Source: Leptotrichia massiliensis
GTDB taxonomy: Bacteria > Fusobacteriota > Fusobacteriia > Fusobacteriales > Leptotrichiaceae
Direction: 5' to 3'
DNA length: 64,000 nucleotides
NCBI RefSeq assembly: GCF_900104625.1
Contig: NZ_FNVZ01000005.1
Location: forward strand, 1,488,001-1,552,000
This document shows, piece after piece, positions 16,376-25,699 of this stretch. Within the stretch, counting starts at the first letter, position 1. Each line of letters opens with the position of its first letter. The notes under the pieces are model-generated. The model was not told the origin of the DNA and searched no databases. It was given only the letters and a program-made list of their open reading frames with translations. Position numbers and translations under genes: made by a program.

Positions 16376-19300
16376 CTAAAATAATGTCTGCTGATTTGTT
16401 GCTGACAAATCCTTTAAACATCCATATTCTTTCATCAGTTCCACAATCGTTTTATTCAATTTTGTACGTTTTACCAAATCTTCGATTGATAAAAAGTCAA
16501 CTTTTCGTTCAGAAACAATATTTTCAGCAACAGCATCTCCTAGTCCATCCATTGCGATTAATGGCATTCTAATTTTGCCATCCTGTATTGTGAAAAGTTT
16601 TGCTTCTGATTTATAGATGTCAATTTGTTCCAGTTCGATTTTACGGTAGTGCATTTCAATTAAAATTTCATATAAAAATAATTCTTGCTTTTCTTTAGCG
16701 TTTAAGTTTCCTTTTCTGTCCATTTCCATTTTTGCACGTTTCAATTCTTCTACTGGTCTGAACATTGCTGTCATTTTAAAATCTCCAACTTTTCTATTTA
16801 GGAAAGCTGTGTAAAATTCGATTGGATAATGCACTTTAAAATAAGCGATTCTTACTGCCATCATTACGTAAGCAACCGCATGCCCTTTCGGGAACATATA
16901 TTTTATTTTTTCGCATGAATCAATATACCACTGCTCTACACCGTGTTCTTTCATTGTTTTAGAATATTCCTGCCACTTTTCACGATTTTTAGTAGGCTGT
17001 CCTTTTCTGACAAATTCCATTATGGAAAAGGCTAATGATTTATCAAGTCCATCGTCAATCAGCTTATTCATAATGTCATCCCGCACCGTGATAATCTGAC
17101 TCAAGGTTGCAATTCCACTTCTTACGTAATCCTGTGCATTATTCAGCCAAACGTCCGTTCCGTGTGAAAGTCCAGAAATTCTGACTAATTCTGCAAAAGT
17201 TTTTGGACGTGTGTCAACTAACATCTGTTTTACGAAAGATGTTCCAAATTCAGGTATTCCTGATGTACCTGTCGGAGAGCCGATTTCATCTGGAGTTACA
17301 CCAAGTGCTTCTGTCCCGCTGAATAAACTCATTACTTCCTTATCATCAAGCGGAATCGTATAAATATCAACCCCTGTCAAATCCTGTAAAATTCTAAGCG
17401 TTGTCGGATCGTCGTGTCCCAGTATATCCAGTTTTACAAGCTGTTCGTCCATTACGTGATAATCAAAATGGGTTGTCTTGGAAGCTGATTTCATATCATT
17501 TGCTGGGCGCTGGATTGGACAGAAATCGTAAATTGACTTGTCCTTTGGAACGACTATCATTCCACCAGGATGCTGTCCAGTTGTTTTTCTAGCCCCTTCA
17601 CAGCCTTTTGCGATTCTCATAACTTCTGCTTTTCTCTCCTTTATTTCAGGCGTTCCTTCGACTTCTTCAAGATACTTTTTCACATACCCAAAAGCATTCT
17701 TTTCAGCAAGTGTAGAAATCGTTCCAGCACGAAAGACATTGTCACTTCCAAACAGCTCTTCTGTATATTTATGAATCTCCCCTTGATATTCTCCAGAAAA
17801 GTTCAAGTCAATATCTGGCACTTTATCCCCATTAAATCCCATAAACACTTCAAATGGGATGGCATGTCCATCTTTTATATACTTTGTACCACATTCTGGG
17901 CAATTTTTGTCAGGATAGTCAACTCCACTTCCTTCCTCGTTCATAAATTCCGTATGCTTACATTTAGGACATCTGTAATGTGGATAAAGTCCGTTCACTT
18001 CGGTAATTCCCATAAGATAGGCAACTATTGAAGATCCAACCGAACCACGTGAACCTACAAGATAACCTGCGTCCACCGATTTATGCACAAGTTTCTGTGC
18101 AATCAGATAAAGCACCGCAAATCCATTTTGAATAATCGAATTAAGCTCCTTTTCCACTCTTTCCTTCAGGCTTTCATCAATATTTTCCCCATAAAGTTCC
18201 TCAAGTTTCTTGTAAGTCATTTCCCTTACTTCATCTTCTGCCCCATCAATTTTCGGCGGATAGAATCCAGTTGGAATTGGACGCACCTGTTCTATCATAT
18301 CGCTTATTTTATGCGTATTTTCCACAACGACTTCCTGAGCCACTTCTTCTCCCAGATAATCAAACGCCTCCAACATTTCTTCAGTAGTTTTAAAATACAA
18401 TTTTCTGTTGAAAAACTCATATCCTCTAACTCCCTCCGAAGTTTCAGTTTTCCACATTGTTCCACTTCCTAAAAGAAGAACATTCCTGTTAATTGCTTCA
18501 CGCTCTTCAAGATAATGGGTATCTCCTGTCGCAACTACAATTTTATTCTGACTTTTTCCAAGTTCATAAAAATACTTGTTCATTTCCTTTATTATATCGT
18601 AACTTTCAATTTCCTTGCTCGTTCTTTTCACCATGTCAGCATAGTTTGTATGTGGGTGAATCTCGATATAATCATAAAATCTCGCTTTTTCCTCAATGTC
18701 GTCTTTTTCTGCCCCACGTAAATAAAGATTTACAAGTTCCCCCTTATTTCTTTCAGAAGCCGAAGCCGAACTTGCAATTAAAAGATTTTCCCTCATGCTG
18801 TTTAACAAAGTTTTTGGTATTCTAGGTCTTCTCATTCCAAAAAATTCTATGTTGGAACGTGATACAAGCTCGTACAGGTCACGAAGCCCAGGCTGATTTT
18901 TTACCAAAATCATCGTGTTCAATGTTTCAGAATTTTGAATATTCGGCTGTAAATCCGTATTAATCTCAATCAATTTCAAAATCCCTTTACTTAAAATCAT
19001 ATTTAAAAATTTCTGAAAAACTTCCGCAGTAGCCTTTGCATCATCAACAGCCCTATGGTGTGTTTCAAGCGTAATCCGGAAATATTTTACTAGATTAGCA
19101 AGTCCATATCCTCTCGAATCAGGAAGCAATGTTCTAGCCAAAGGCAATGTATCAATTACGCTCGGAGAATACTCAAGCCCTTGCTCAATAGTTTTTTGCT
19201 TGATAAATCCCACGTCAAATTTCGCATTGTGGGCGACTACTGTCGTATCAGTACAAAATTCTAGAAATCTTGGAAGTACAGTTTCTATTTTTTCAGCATT

Positions 19301-20773
19301 TGCAACCATTTCATCAGTAATTGTTGTAAGTTCTGTTATTTTTGGCGGAATTGGAATTTCAGGATTTACAAATTCAGAAAATTCTCCAATAATCTCCCTT
19401 CCACGCATTTTTACAGCCCCAATTTCAATTATCTTGTCATTAAACGGATCAAATCCTGTGGTTTCAATATCGAATACAACATAAATTTCATCTTCAATCA
19501 TCTTGTCCTTAGGATTTGTAATCAAGTCTTGCTCATCATCGACTACATACGCCTCCATCCCAAAAATAACTTTAAAATCCTCATTTGCTTCCTTAAACGC
19601 AAACGGAAATGAATGCACTACTCCGTAATCTGTCACAGCAATCCCACTATGCCCAAATTCTTTAGCTCTTTTTGCATAATCCTTAATCGACATAACTCCG
19701 CTCATTTCACTCATATTCGTATGTGCATGAAGTTCTATTCTTTTTTTCGTAGCATTATCTTCTTTTTTTATATCTTTAGATTCAATAGCTTCCACTCTTT
19801 GAGTTCTGACATATTTTTCCCCACTATACATATCTGCCTCAAAACTTCCAGTAACCTTTACCCACTCCCCAAGTTTTACCTGAATATCCTCATCTGTATT
19901 AAAGAATATTCTACAACTAACAGAATCTGTATAATCTGTAATCATAAAATCACACATTAACTTCCCATTCTTAGTTTCCTTCATATCTACATTAAAAATT
20001 TTTCCTTCTAGTGCTACATCATCACCATTGTTCAAAATATCAAGTGTAGAAAATGGCATTGCATCTATATCAGGAATTTTTTTCCATTTGTAATTACCTT
20101 TATTGTTGCCTCCATTAGCATTCCCGCCATTTGAATAACCGTTTCCGTTATTTCCGTTATTAAAATTTCCGTTTCCTCCGTAATGATTTCCATTACCATT
20201 GCTCATACTAACATTTTCATACTTTGGGAGTTCGCTTGCCTTTACCGAATTTAACTCATTTTGAGCCTTAATTTTAGCCTTCACTTCCTCAAAATCCCCA
20301 TTTACAAACTCAATTTTTATCGAATTGTCCATACATTCATAAATTTTTCTTGTAAGTTCTTCCTTTGCCTCAGTTCTTTTTGCCTCTTCTATCAAATGGT
20401 GCGATGGTAATTTTATAAACACCGTATTTTCAAGACTTTCCACTTCATAACTTGCAAAAATATACTGATACCTCTTGCTCTCATGCTTATAATTCTCAAT
20501 CGCAAATTTTACAAACCCAACAACATCCTTCTGTATCAGCTCAGGATTAACATCCATCTTAATCTTCAATTTCAACCCATTCTCAAAACTCTTATAAAGC
20601 AGCTGCCTCAAGTCCTGTATCTCACTATGTGCAACCAGACTGCTTACCTTTATAAATATCTCCATCTCCTTTTTCCTAGAAAAAAGATTAACGTACTCAA
20701 TCTCAAAATTTTTAATTCCATATTTTCTAAAAAAATCTTCTGATGGCTTAACCTTCAAATACTTCGTACTCAT
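16376..20773 (-). CDS. polC: DNA polymerase III alpha subunit, PolC type
   Basis: 1465 aa, the replicative polymerase of the Gram-positive PolC type. Order of domains: N-terminal domain (1-190), an unusual Asn/Gly-rich linker (about 190-228), OB fold (about 235-335), PHP domain beginning RIELHAHTNMSEM (about 346), inserted DEDDh 3'-5' proofreading exonuclease (YVVFDIETTGF about 430 to HHRAVDDAKAT about 574), then the polymerase core with a zinc ribbon (CPKCKH…CPECGTKY, about 937-965) and the metal-binding VPDIDLNFSG (about 988). It acts with the beta clamp at the fork. A separate DnaE is encoded at the right edge of the window. AGGGGG precedes the ATG. Confidence 0.97.
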   Translation of the reverse strand: MSTKYLKVKPSEDFFRKYGIKNFEIEYVNLFSRKKEMEIFIKVSSLVAHSEIQDLRQLLYKSFENGLKLKIKMDVNPELIQKDVVGFVKFAIENYKHESKRYQYIFASYEVESLENTVFIKLPSHHLIEEAKRTEAKEELTRKIYECMDNSIKIEFVNGDFEEVKAKIKAQNELNSVKASELPKYENVSMSNGNGNHYGGNGNFNNGNNGNGYSNGGNANGGNNKGNYKWKKIPDIDAMPFSTLDILNNGDDVALEGKIFNVDMKETKNGKLMCDFMITDYTDSVSCRIFFNTDEDIQVKLGEWVKVTGSFEADMYSGEKYVRTQRVEAIESKDIKKEDNATKKRIELHAHTNMSEMSGVMSIKDYAKRAKEFGHSGIAVTDYGVVHSFPFAFKEANEDFKVIFGMEAYVVDDEQDLITNPKDKMIEDEIYVVFDIETTGFDPFNDKIIEIGAVKMRGREIIGEFSEFVNPEIPIPPKITELTTITDEMVANAEKIETVLPRFLEFCTDTTVVAHNAKFDVGFIKQKTIEQGLEYSPSVIDTLPLARTLLPDSRGYGLANLVKYFRITLETHHRAVDDAKATAEVFQKFLNMILSKGILKLIEINTDLQPNIQNSETLNTMILVKNQPGLRDLYELVSRSNIEFFGMRRPRIPKTLLNSMRENLLIASSASASERNKGELVNLYLRGAEKDDIEEKARFYDYIEIHPHTNYADMVKRTSKEIESYDIIKEMNKYFYELGKSQNKIVVATGDTHYLEEREAINRNVLLLGSGTMWKTETSEGVRGYEFFNRKLYFKTTEEMLEAFDYLGEEVAQEVVVENTHKISDMIEQVRPIPTGFYPPKIDGAEDEVREMTYKKLEELYGENIDESLKERVEKELNSIIQNGFAVLYLIAQKLVHKSVDAGYLVGSRGSVGSSIVAYLMGITEVNGLYPHYRCPKCKHTEFMNEEGSGVDYPDKNCPECGTKYIKDGHAIPFEVFMGFNGDKVPDIDLNFSGEYQGEIHKYTEELFGSDNVFRAGTISTLAEKNAFGYVKKYLEEVEGTPEIKERKAEVMRIAKGCEGARKTTGQHPGGMIVVPKDKSIYDFCPIQRPANDMKSASKTTHFDYHVMDEQLVKLDILGHDDPTTLRILQDLTGVDIYTIPLDDKEVMSLFSGTEALGVTPDEIGSPTGTSGIPEFGTSFVKQMLVDTRPKTFAELVRISGLSHGTDVWLNNAQDYVRSGIATLSQIITVRDDIMNKLIDDGLDKSLAFSIMEFVRKGQPTKNREKWQEYSKTMKEHGVEQWYIDSCEKIKYMFPKGHAVAYVMMAVRIAYFKVHYPIEFYTAFLNRKVGDFKMTAMFRPVEELKRAKMEMDRKGNLNAKEKQELFLYEILIEMHYRKIELEQIDIYKSEAKLFTIQDGKIRMPLIAMDGLGDAVAENIVSERKVDFLSIEDLVKRTKLNKTIVELMKEYGCLKDLSATNQQTLF

Positions 20774-20890
20774 TTTTCTATCTATTCCCCCTATTTCTTT
20801 TTCTATTTTTTATCAAATAACTTTAAATCAACTTCTACTCTCAAATCTTTTCACTAAGTTATTTTCTAAATTTTTTTAGATTTTTTTGAT

Positions 20891-21120
20891 TAATAAATGT
20901 TTTTTCGTATTTTATTTAATATTAGTTTTTTTTAACGCAGAGGTATCAGACGCCATACCTCTGCACTCCCGCTACCGAATTTCAATTTTACAGCAAAAGA
21001 CAAAACTCGCTTTTAACAAAAGTTATTTTAATCTCGCAAAGTTTTATCAATTTAAATATGATAGAAAAGCTCAAACAAGTTGTCTTTTACTGAAAAATTA
21101 AAATCTCGAAAAATCATAAC
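20891..21120 (+). repeat. Structured intergenic repeat, copy A1
   Basis: Hairpin 1 has arms GCAGAGGTAT / ATACCTCTGC (20937-20946, 20955-20964) around the loop CAGACGCC. Hairpin 2 has arms AAAAGACAA / TTGTCTTTT (20995-21003, 21080-21088), extended by CAG/CTG beyond one C-A mismatch; its loop begins AACTCGCT and ends GCTCAAACAAG. Copy B at 35390 has the same loops but different, still complementary stems. Transcription is not shown. Confidence 0.6.
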
Positions 21121-21186
21121 AAATATTTTTTTGACAAAATTTTTACTAATTTTTGTTTTAGTTAAATTAACCATTATAATTAAACT

Positions 21187-21392
21187 AAAAAGTGTCGTGA
21201 TTTTTTGGAAATAAAATCGACTAAACACATTTATGTGTTTCTTTCGCCATAACTTTTATAGCAAATTTATTTTATACAATTAAATTTAGTCTGTATTTGC
21301 GAAAGTGAGCGAAGTTTTACGCAACGAGTTTCGATTTTGTTTTCAAAAAATGCTTAGACAAGCTGAGATTAGTGCGTAGCACTTTCGCCAAA
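21187..21392 (-). repeat. Structured intergenic repeat, copy A2 (inverted)
   Basis: Read on the minus strand it contains CTTGTCTAAGCATTTTTTG (21342-21362 region), then hairpin 2 with arms AAAATCGA-type / TCGATTTT (21331-21338 with 21213-21220) and the tail CCAAAAAATCACGACA (21193-21208). The first and last blocks are nearly identical to copy B, while the stem sequence differs and remains complementary. The loop carries an extra ~90 bp relative to copy B, and hairpin 1 is replaced by a short AGTGC-TAC-GCACT stem. Confidence 0.55.
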
Positions 21393-21613
21393 ATCTTCAG
21401 ATGTTATAATTTGAAGAAATTGAAATAACTAATATTGCGAAATAAAAGGGGATGGTGACTAATTCCCTTTACGTAAAAAAATATAAATTAATAGAAAAAT
21501 CTTTATTAACTAAAATAATCTAAAAAAAAATTTAGAAAATAAATTAATTTACAAAGTAACTTTATTATATAATTTTTACAAAATTTTAGCAACACAATTT
21601 TCTCAAATAAAAA

Positions 21614-21650
21614 AATATAAGGACACAGTAATAATGCCCTTATATTGGGT
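21614..21650 (-). terminator. Terminator of efe-tat operon
   Basis: Arms AATATAAGG (21614-21622) and CCTTATATT (21638-21646) are perfect complements; on the minus strand the stem runs into TTTTTTTATTT. It lies about 60 bp after the tatA stop. Confidence 0.75.
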
Positions 21651-21707
21651 AAAATGAAAAAATTGGTTATAAAATTATATTAATTAATTTATTTTAAAAA
21701 TAATTTT

Positions 21708-21908
21708 TTATTTATCTTCTTTTTTATCCTCTATATTTTTAGTTTCATCACTTTCTGACTCAATTCCAGAAACTGACTTTTTAAATTCTCGAATCATTTT
21801 TCCGATGGATTCTCCCAGTTCAGGCAGTCTTTTTGGTCCGAAAATAAGTAATGCCCCAAGTATAAGAACTATTAGTCCTGGCGCTCCTATATCTCTAAAA
21901 ATTCCCAT
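21708..21908 (-). CDS. tatA: Sec-independent translocase TatA
   Basis: 66 aa with the classical TatA layout: short N-terminus, one transmembrane helix (residues about 9-24, GLIVLILGALLIFG), the conserved FGPKRLPELG hinge, an amphipathic helix (about 30-46) and an acidic tail. It oligomerises into the twin-arginine export pore. It is 2 bp downstream of tatC and in the same operon as efeB, whose product has a twin-arginine signal. No tatB is seen, as in minimal TatAC systems. Confidence 0.95.
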   Translation of the reverse strand: MGIFRDIGAPGLIVLILGALLIFGPKRLPELGESIGKMIREFKKSVSGIESESDETKNIEDKKEDK

Positions 21909-21910
21909 TT

Positions 21911-22624
21911 TTAATCATCCCTCCTTCTTTTATAGACATATTTACAAACAGAAATACTCACTTCATAAAGTAAGATCAATGGTGCCGCCATCGTTAAATC
22001 GCTTATAAAATCAGCTGGCGTCAGAACGACTGCGACTACCAGCAAAATAAAATAGCCATATCGCCTATTTTTTATCAAATATTGCGGCGTTAAGATATGC
22101 AGCGATGTTAGAAATGCTACAGCAACAGGCAATTCAAATATTACAGCAAGCGGTAATGATGTATGTAATACAAATGTTAAATAATTATTTGCTGTAAGCT
22201 GAATATTAAACAAATCATTGCCAAAAGACAGTAAAACATTTAATAACGCAGGTGTTACTATAAAAAATCCAAAAGAAAGTCCTGTAACAAATAATATAAA
22301 AGTTGCAGGCACATAAGATAAAATTGCCTTAGCTTCCTTTTCCTTAAGAGCAGGACGGATAAAAGCCCATAGCTGATAACTTGTAAAAGGCAATGTCAAA
22401 CTAAAAGCACATATTCCAGCCAGCATTAAATAAATGCTCAAAATATCATTAGGCCCAAGAACTGTGAGCTTCTGCTTGAATGAAGCTGTCAGTAATTTGT
22501 AAATATCGGAGCAAAATAGCAAACTTACTAAAAAAGCCGCAATAAAAAATATAATTGTAACAATGAGTCTTTTCCTAAATTCGCTCAAATGTTCTACAAG
22601 CGTCTGTTCGTCAATTTTAGCCAT
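21911..22624 (-). CDS. tatC: Twin-arginine translocase subunit TatC
   Basis: 237 aa, six predicted membrane helices. The N-terminal motif TLVEHLSEFRKRLIVTI and the SYQLWAFIRPALKEKE loop are the TatC signal-peptide receptor signatures, followed by YVPATFILFVTGLSFGFF. It recognises RR-signal peptides and recruits TatA. It lies 34 bp after efeU and is the fourth gene of the operon. Confidence 0.95.
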   Translation of the reverse strand: MAKIDEQTLVEHLSEFRKRLIVTIIFFIAAFLVSLLFCSDIYKLLTASFKQKLTVLGPNDILSIYLMLAGICAFSLTLPFTSYQLWAFIRPALKEKEAKAILSYVPATFILFVTGLSFGFFIVTPALLNVLLSFGNDLFNIQLTANNYLTFVLHTSLPLAVIFELPVAVAFLTSLHILTPQYLIKNRRYGYFILLVVAVVLTPADFISDLTMAAPLILLYEVSISVCKYVYKRRRDD

Positions 22625-22658
22625 TCTATTCCTTTCCGATACTTTATCTTTTAAAATG

Positions 22659-24356
22659 TTATTTATCTTTTCTCTTTTTTATCAATGCGGCAATCACGAT
22701 AATCACAATTAAAATTAATTGACTAATAAATACTTCCATATTTGCATAAATTCCCAAAATTTCCATTGTAGGTATAAAATGAACTACGTGCAACGGTAAA
22801 ATCCCAACAACTTGCAGCATGTGAATACTTGTTCCAAGCATTTTAAATGCAAGGAAATAAATTGTCCACGTAAGTACAAAAAACACTTGATGTATTTTTA
22901 TTTTTGAAGAAGCGTATATTAAAACAAGTGCAATTATAATTAATATCAATATCGCACTTACAATACCGATAATCAAATTCTGCAATGAAATTAATGGTAA
23001 AATTCCTACATAAAACAATATTGTTTCTGCCCCTTCTCTAAATACCGCAAGAAAACTAAGTACAAACATTGAAATAAAACTTCCTGTACTTAATACAATA
23101 TCCATTTTTCTGTCAATATAATCTTGCCAAGATTTCAAGGATGATTTACTATGCAGCCAAAATCCAATCCCAATCATCATTATAACCGCAAAAATTCCTA
23201 CAAATCCTTCCAGAATTTCACGGTTTGTTCCTGAAGATACGGCAGGAAATAAAGCCTGAAGAGCAAATGCTATTACCACACTTGCCAAAATTCCAGCAGC
23301 AGCTCCTGCGTACACCCAACGTAATCCTTTTTTCTGATTTGCAGCTTTTAGACTGCTTACCAATGCCAGAACGATAAGAAGTGCTTCCACACCTTCACGA
23401 AGAAGTATAAACATTGCATCAATAAACGTATATTGTGCTTTTGTATCAATTTGTGATAATTCTGTAATTAATCCTTGTAATTGTTCCTGATACTCTTTTT
23501 CGCTACCTTTTACCATGATTATTGGAGTCTGCGTTTCCACTTTTGTATATAAAGCCGAATTTCTCGTACTTACATCGCCTTCAACCGTAGGCCATACCTG
23601 AATAAACTCTTTCACTTTTGACTGACCTTTAGATTTATTTCCATTTTTAAAGGCTTCCAACGCATCTTTCAACATATCTACAGCTTCTTTTAGTGTAATT
23701 GTGCTTGAAACATTATTTTCTATCTTCTTTCCATCTAAATAGTCTCGTATTGTTGATTTCAAGTCATTAAAAGAATTGATTGTGTTGTCATAATCAAATG
23801 GCTCCATTTCCATAGAGCTTCTCAAAAACGACATTGCAGTTTCTACTTTTCCATAATAAGCAATGCTTCTACTTCTTATAAAACTTTCATTTCTTGTCCA
23901 TACGCCATTAAATTTCAGATATTCTTTTTTCATAAGTTCCACATCTTTAGATTGAATTGCCTTTTCCAGGACATCTAAAGCAGGATTCATTCTTGACTGA
24001 AATTTTTTCTTTTCCTCATTATCGTCAACAGGATTCTGCTCTTTTTCAAAAGCTAATAGTGCTGTTGTAACTTCTCTCAGATCCTCTTCTGACAATGTGG
24101 ACTTTTCTTTGTTTAAAAGTTCCTGTACTTTTTTTCCTTTTACTGAATCAGCATTTTTCACCTTTTTAAATTCATCTCTTACTTCGGAAAAAAGTTTTTT
24201 TGCTTCATTTTGATTATTGTTTCTTATTGCAGTCGTCGTATCTGTTATTTTTATATAAAGGCTGCTATAACTTTCCTTTGCGATAACATTTGTGAAGAAT
24301 AATATAAAACACAAAAATAGCAATATATTTATTTTATTCAAATAATTTCTGCCCAA
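22659..24356 (-). CDS. efeU: FTR1-family iron permease (EfeU) with long periplasmic N-domain
   Basis: 565 aa. The TTG start at 24356 lies inside the end of efeB and is supported by AAAGGAG 6 bp upstream. A signal/anchor (about 8-26) precedes a ~280-residue extracytoplasmic helical domain. Seven membrane helices follow, carrying both iron-translocation R-E-x-x-E motifs: LLREGVEALLIVL (about 313) and FREGAETILFYVG (about 430). The family imports ferric/ferrous iron; EfeU works with EfeO and EfeB, both encoded upstream. The 23-bp overlap implies translational coupling. Confidence 0.92.
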   Translation of the reverse strand: MGRNYLNKINILLFLCFILFFTNVIAKESYSSLYIKITDTTTAIRNNNQNEAKKLFSEVRDEFKKVKNADSVKGKKVQELLNKEKSTLSEEDLREVTTALLAFEKEQNPVDDNEEKKKFQSRMNPALDVLEKAIQSKDVELMKKEYLKFNGVWTRNESFIRSRSIAYYGKVETAMSFLRSSMEMEPFDYDNTINSFNDLKSTIRDYLDGKKIENNVSSTITLKEAVDMLKDALEAFKNGNKSKGQSKVKEFIQVWPTVEGDVSTRNSALYTKVETQTPIIMVKGSEKEYQEQLQGLITELSQIDTKAQYTFIDAMFILLREGVEALLIVLALVSSLKAANQKKGLRWVYAGAAAGILASVVIAFALQALFPAVSSGTNREILEGFVGIFAVIMMIGIGFWLHSKSSLKSWQDYIDRKMDIVLSTGSFISMFVLSFLAVFREGAETILFYVGILPLISLQNLIIGIVSAILILIIIALVLIYASSKIKIHQVFFVLTWTIYFLAFKMLGTSIHMLQVVGILPLHVVHFIPTMEILGIYANMEVFISQLILIVIIVIAALIKKRKDK

Positions 24357-25572
24357 TGTATTCTCCTTTCTTTATCCCTCCAAAACACGCAAAAATTCCT
24401 GTTCCAATGTGAGTAATGTATTCATTCAGTTTATCTTCATTTCCTAAGCTGTTCTGAATCTTTATAAACTGATCAGGATGTTTTTGGAAACATATAAATA
24501 GCAGTCCTGCGTCAAACTGTCCGCTCACTTCATCTATTCCATTAGAATAAGAAAAGGCACGGCGTGCTATTTTAACGTCAGCTTTTTTGGCAAGATAAAC
24601 ATGTGAATCAATAGGAAGAATTGGTTTTCCGTCTGGACCTTTTTTATTTATGTCAATTGTTGCAAATTCATCTGTTTCTCCAAAAGGAGCCCCGCTTTCC
24701 TTATACCTTCCAAACGTATTTTCCTGCTCCTGCAAATTAGTTCTATCCCACGTTTCAAGATGCATTTGAATACGTCTTACAATAAGAAAAGTCCCATTTT
24801 TCAGCCAATTATCTTTATCATACCAAACAACATTTTTAAAATCATTATCATTTTTCGGATTTTCCGTTCCATCTTTAAATCCAAAAAGATTTCTTGGAGT
24901 TTCTTTTCCATTACCAATTGGTAAAAAACCAGCTTGAGTCCATTTTAAAGTAATTAAGGCACGACCTTTACGAACAAGATTTCTCACAGCGTGAAATGCT
25001 ACCTGTGCATCATCTGCACAAGCCTGAATACAAATATCTCCGCCTTTATACTTGTCCTTTATTTGGTCTCTCGGAAAATGTGGCAAATCCTTAAATTCTT
25101 CCATTTTCTTATTATCCATCTTCAATTTATCCAAAAAAGATGGACTTATTCCAAAAGTTATTGTCAAACGGTATGGATTTAATCCCACTGTTTCTCCTGT
25201 ATCCAGTGGAGGAACTAAATGATTTGCAAGTTCTGGAGCTACAAGTTCACCTTTCATAAGTTTTTCAGAATAATCTGTCCAGTCCTTAAACATCTGCTTT
25301 ATTTCTTCCCTATCCGTAGAATGTAAATCTAATACCGCAAAATAGACGTTTTTTTGAACAGGAGTAGCAATTCCTGACTGATGTTCCCCATAAAACGAAA
25401 TCTTTTCATTTCCAACAACCTGATTTGCTTTACCGCTGAACATGTTGGCAAAAATCGCACTAGCTCCACTTGCTCCAATTGCGGCTCCAGCTCCTACCAT
25501 TCCAGCTTTTTTCAAAAAATCACGACGTGATATTTTTTTGTCAAACCATTTTTTATCATTTTCGTCACTCAT
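24334..25572 (-). CDS. efeB: Tat-exported Dyp-type haem peroxidase EfeB
   Basis: 412 aa. The N-terminus has a twin-arginine signal, KKISRRDFLKKAGMVGAGAA (about 12-31). The Dyp peroxidase signatures are GFKDGTENP (GxxDG motif, about 228) and ETWDRTNLQEQENTFGR (about 280-296), typical of EfeB. EfeB has been described as oxidising ferrous iron for EfeU or removing iron from haem. It is the only clear RR-signal protein in the window and is in one operon with tatC and tatA. Confidence 0.94.
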   Translation of the reverse strand: MSDENDKKWFDKKISRRDFLKKAGMVGAGAAIGASGASAIFANMFSGKANQVVGNEKISFYGEHQSGIATPVQKNVYFAVLDLHSTDREEIKQMFKDWTDYSEKLMKGELVAPELANHLVPPLDTGETVGLNPYRLTITFGISPSFLDKLKMDNKKMEEFKDLPHFPRDQIKDKYKGGDICIQACADDAQVAFHAVRNLVRKGRALITLKWTQAGFLPIGNGKETPRNLFGFKDGTENPKNDNDFKNVVWYDKDNWLKNGTFLIVRRIQMHLETWDRTNLQEQENTFGRYKESGAPFGETDEFATIDINKKGPDGKPILPIDSHVYLAKKADVKIARRAFSYSNGIDEVSGQFDAGLLFICFQKHPDQFIKIQNSLGNEDKLNEYITHIGTGIFACFGGIKKGEYIGQKLFE

Positions 25573-25699
25573 TATTTTACCTCTTTTATACTGTAAGTTA
25601 TTTTAAGATGTATTCGATAATCTAAATGTTAATTTTAACAAGGGGGAATTAACTCCCTATCTAATAATACTTAAACATATTAGTTACCGAATAAGTATA

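Larger units (their letters stand above)
20774..21707. other. Gene-free gap with two structured repeats
   Basis: Between the start of polC and the end of tatA no convincing gene is present. The gap holds repeat copies at 20891-21120 (plus) and 21187-21392 (minus), arranged tail to tail, and the tatA operon terminator at 21614-21650. A short plus-strand frame at 20886-21101 follows the repeat hairpins and is not a credible protein. Confidence 0.7.

Noticed and set aside
20886-21101. 71-codon plus-strand frame
   Set aside because: Runs through the hairpins of structured repeat A1; no ribosome-binding site, protein-like features or conservation of the frame with copy B.
25640-25665. GGGGGAATTAACTCCC inverted motif between efeO and efeB
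   Set aside because: Short stem without T-run; could be an attenuator but evidence is too thin.
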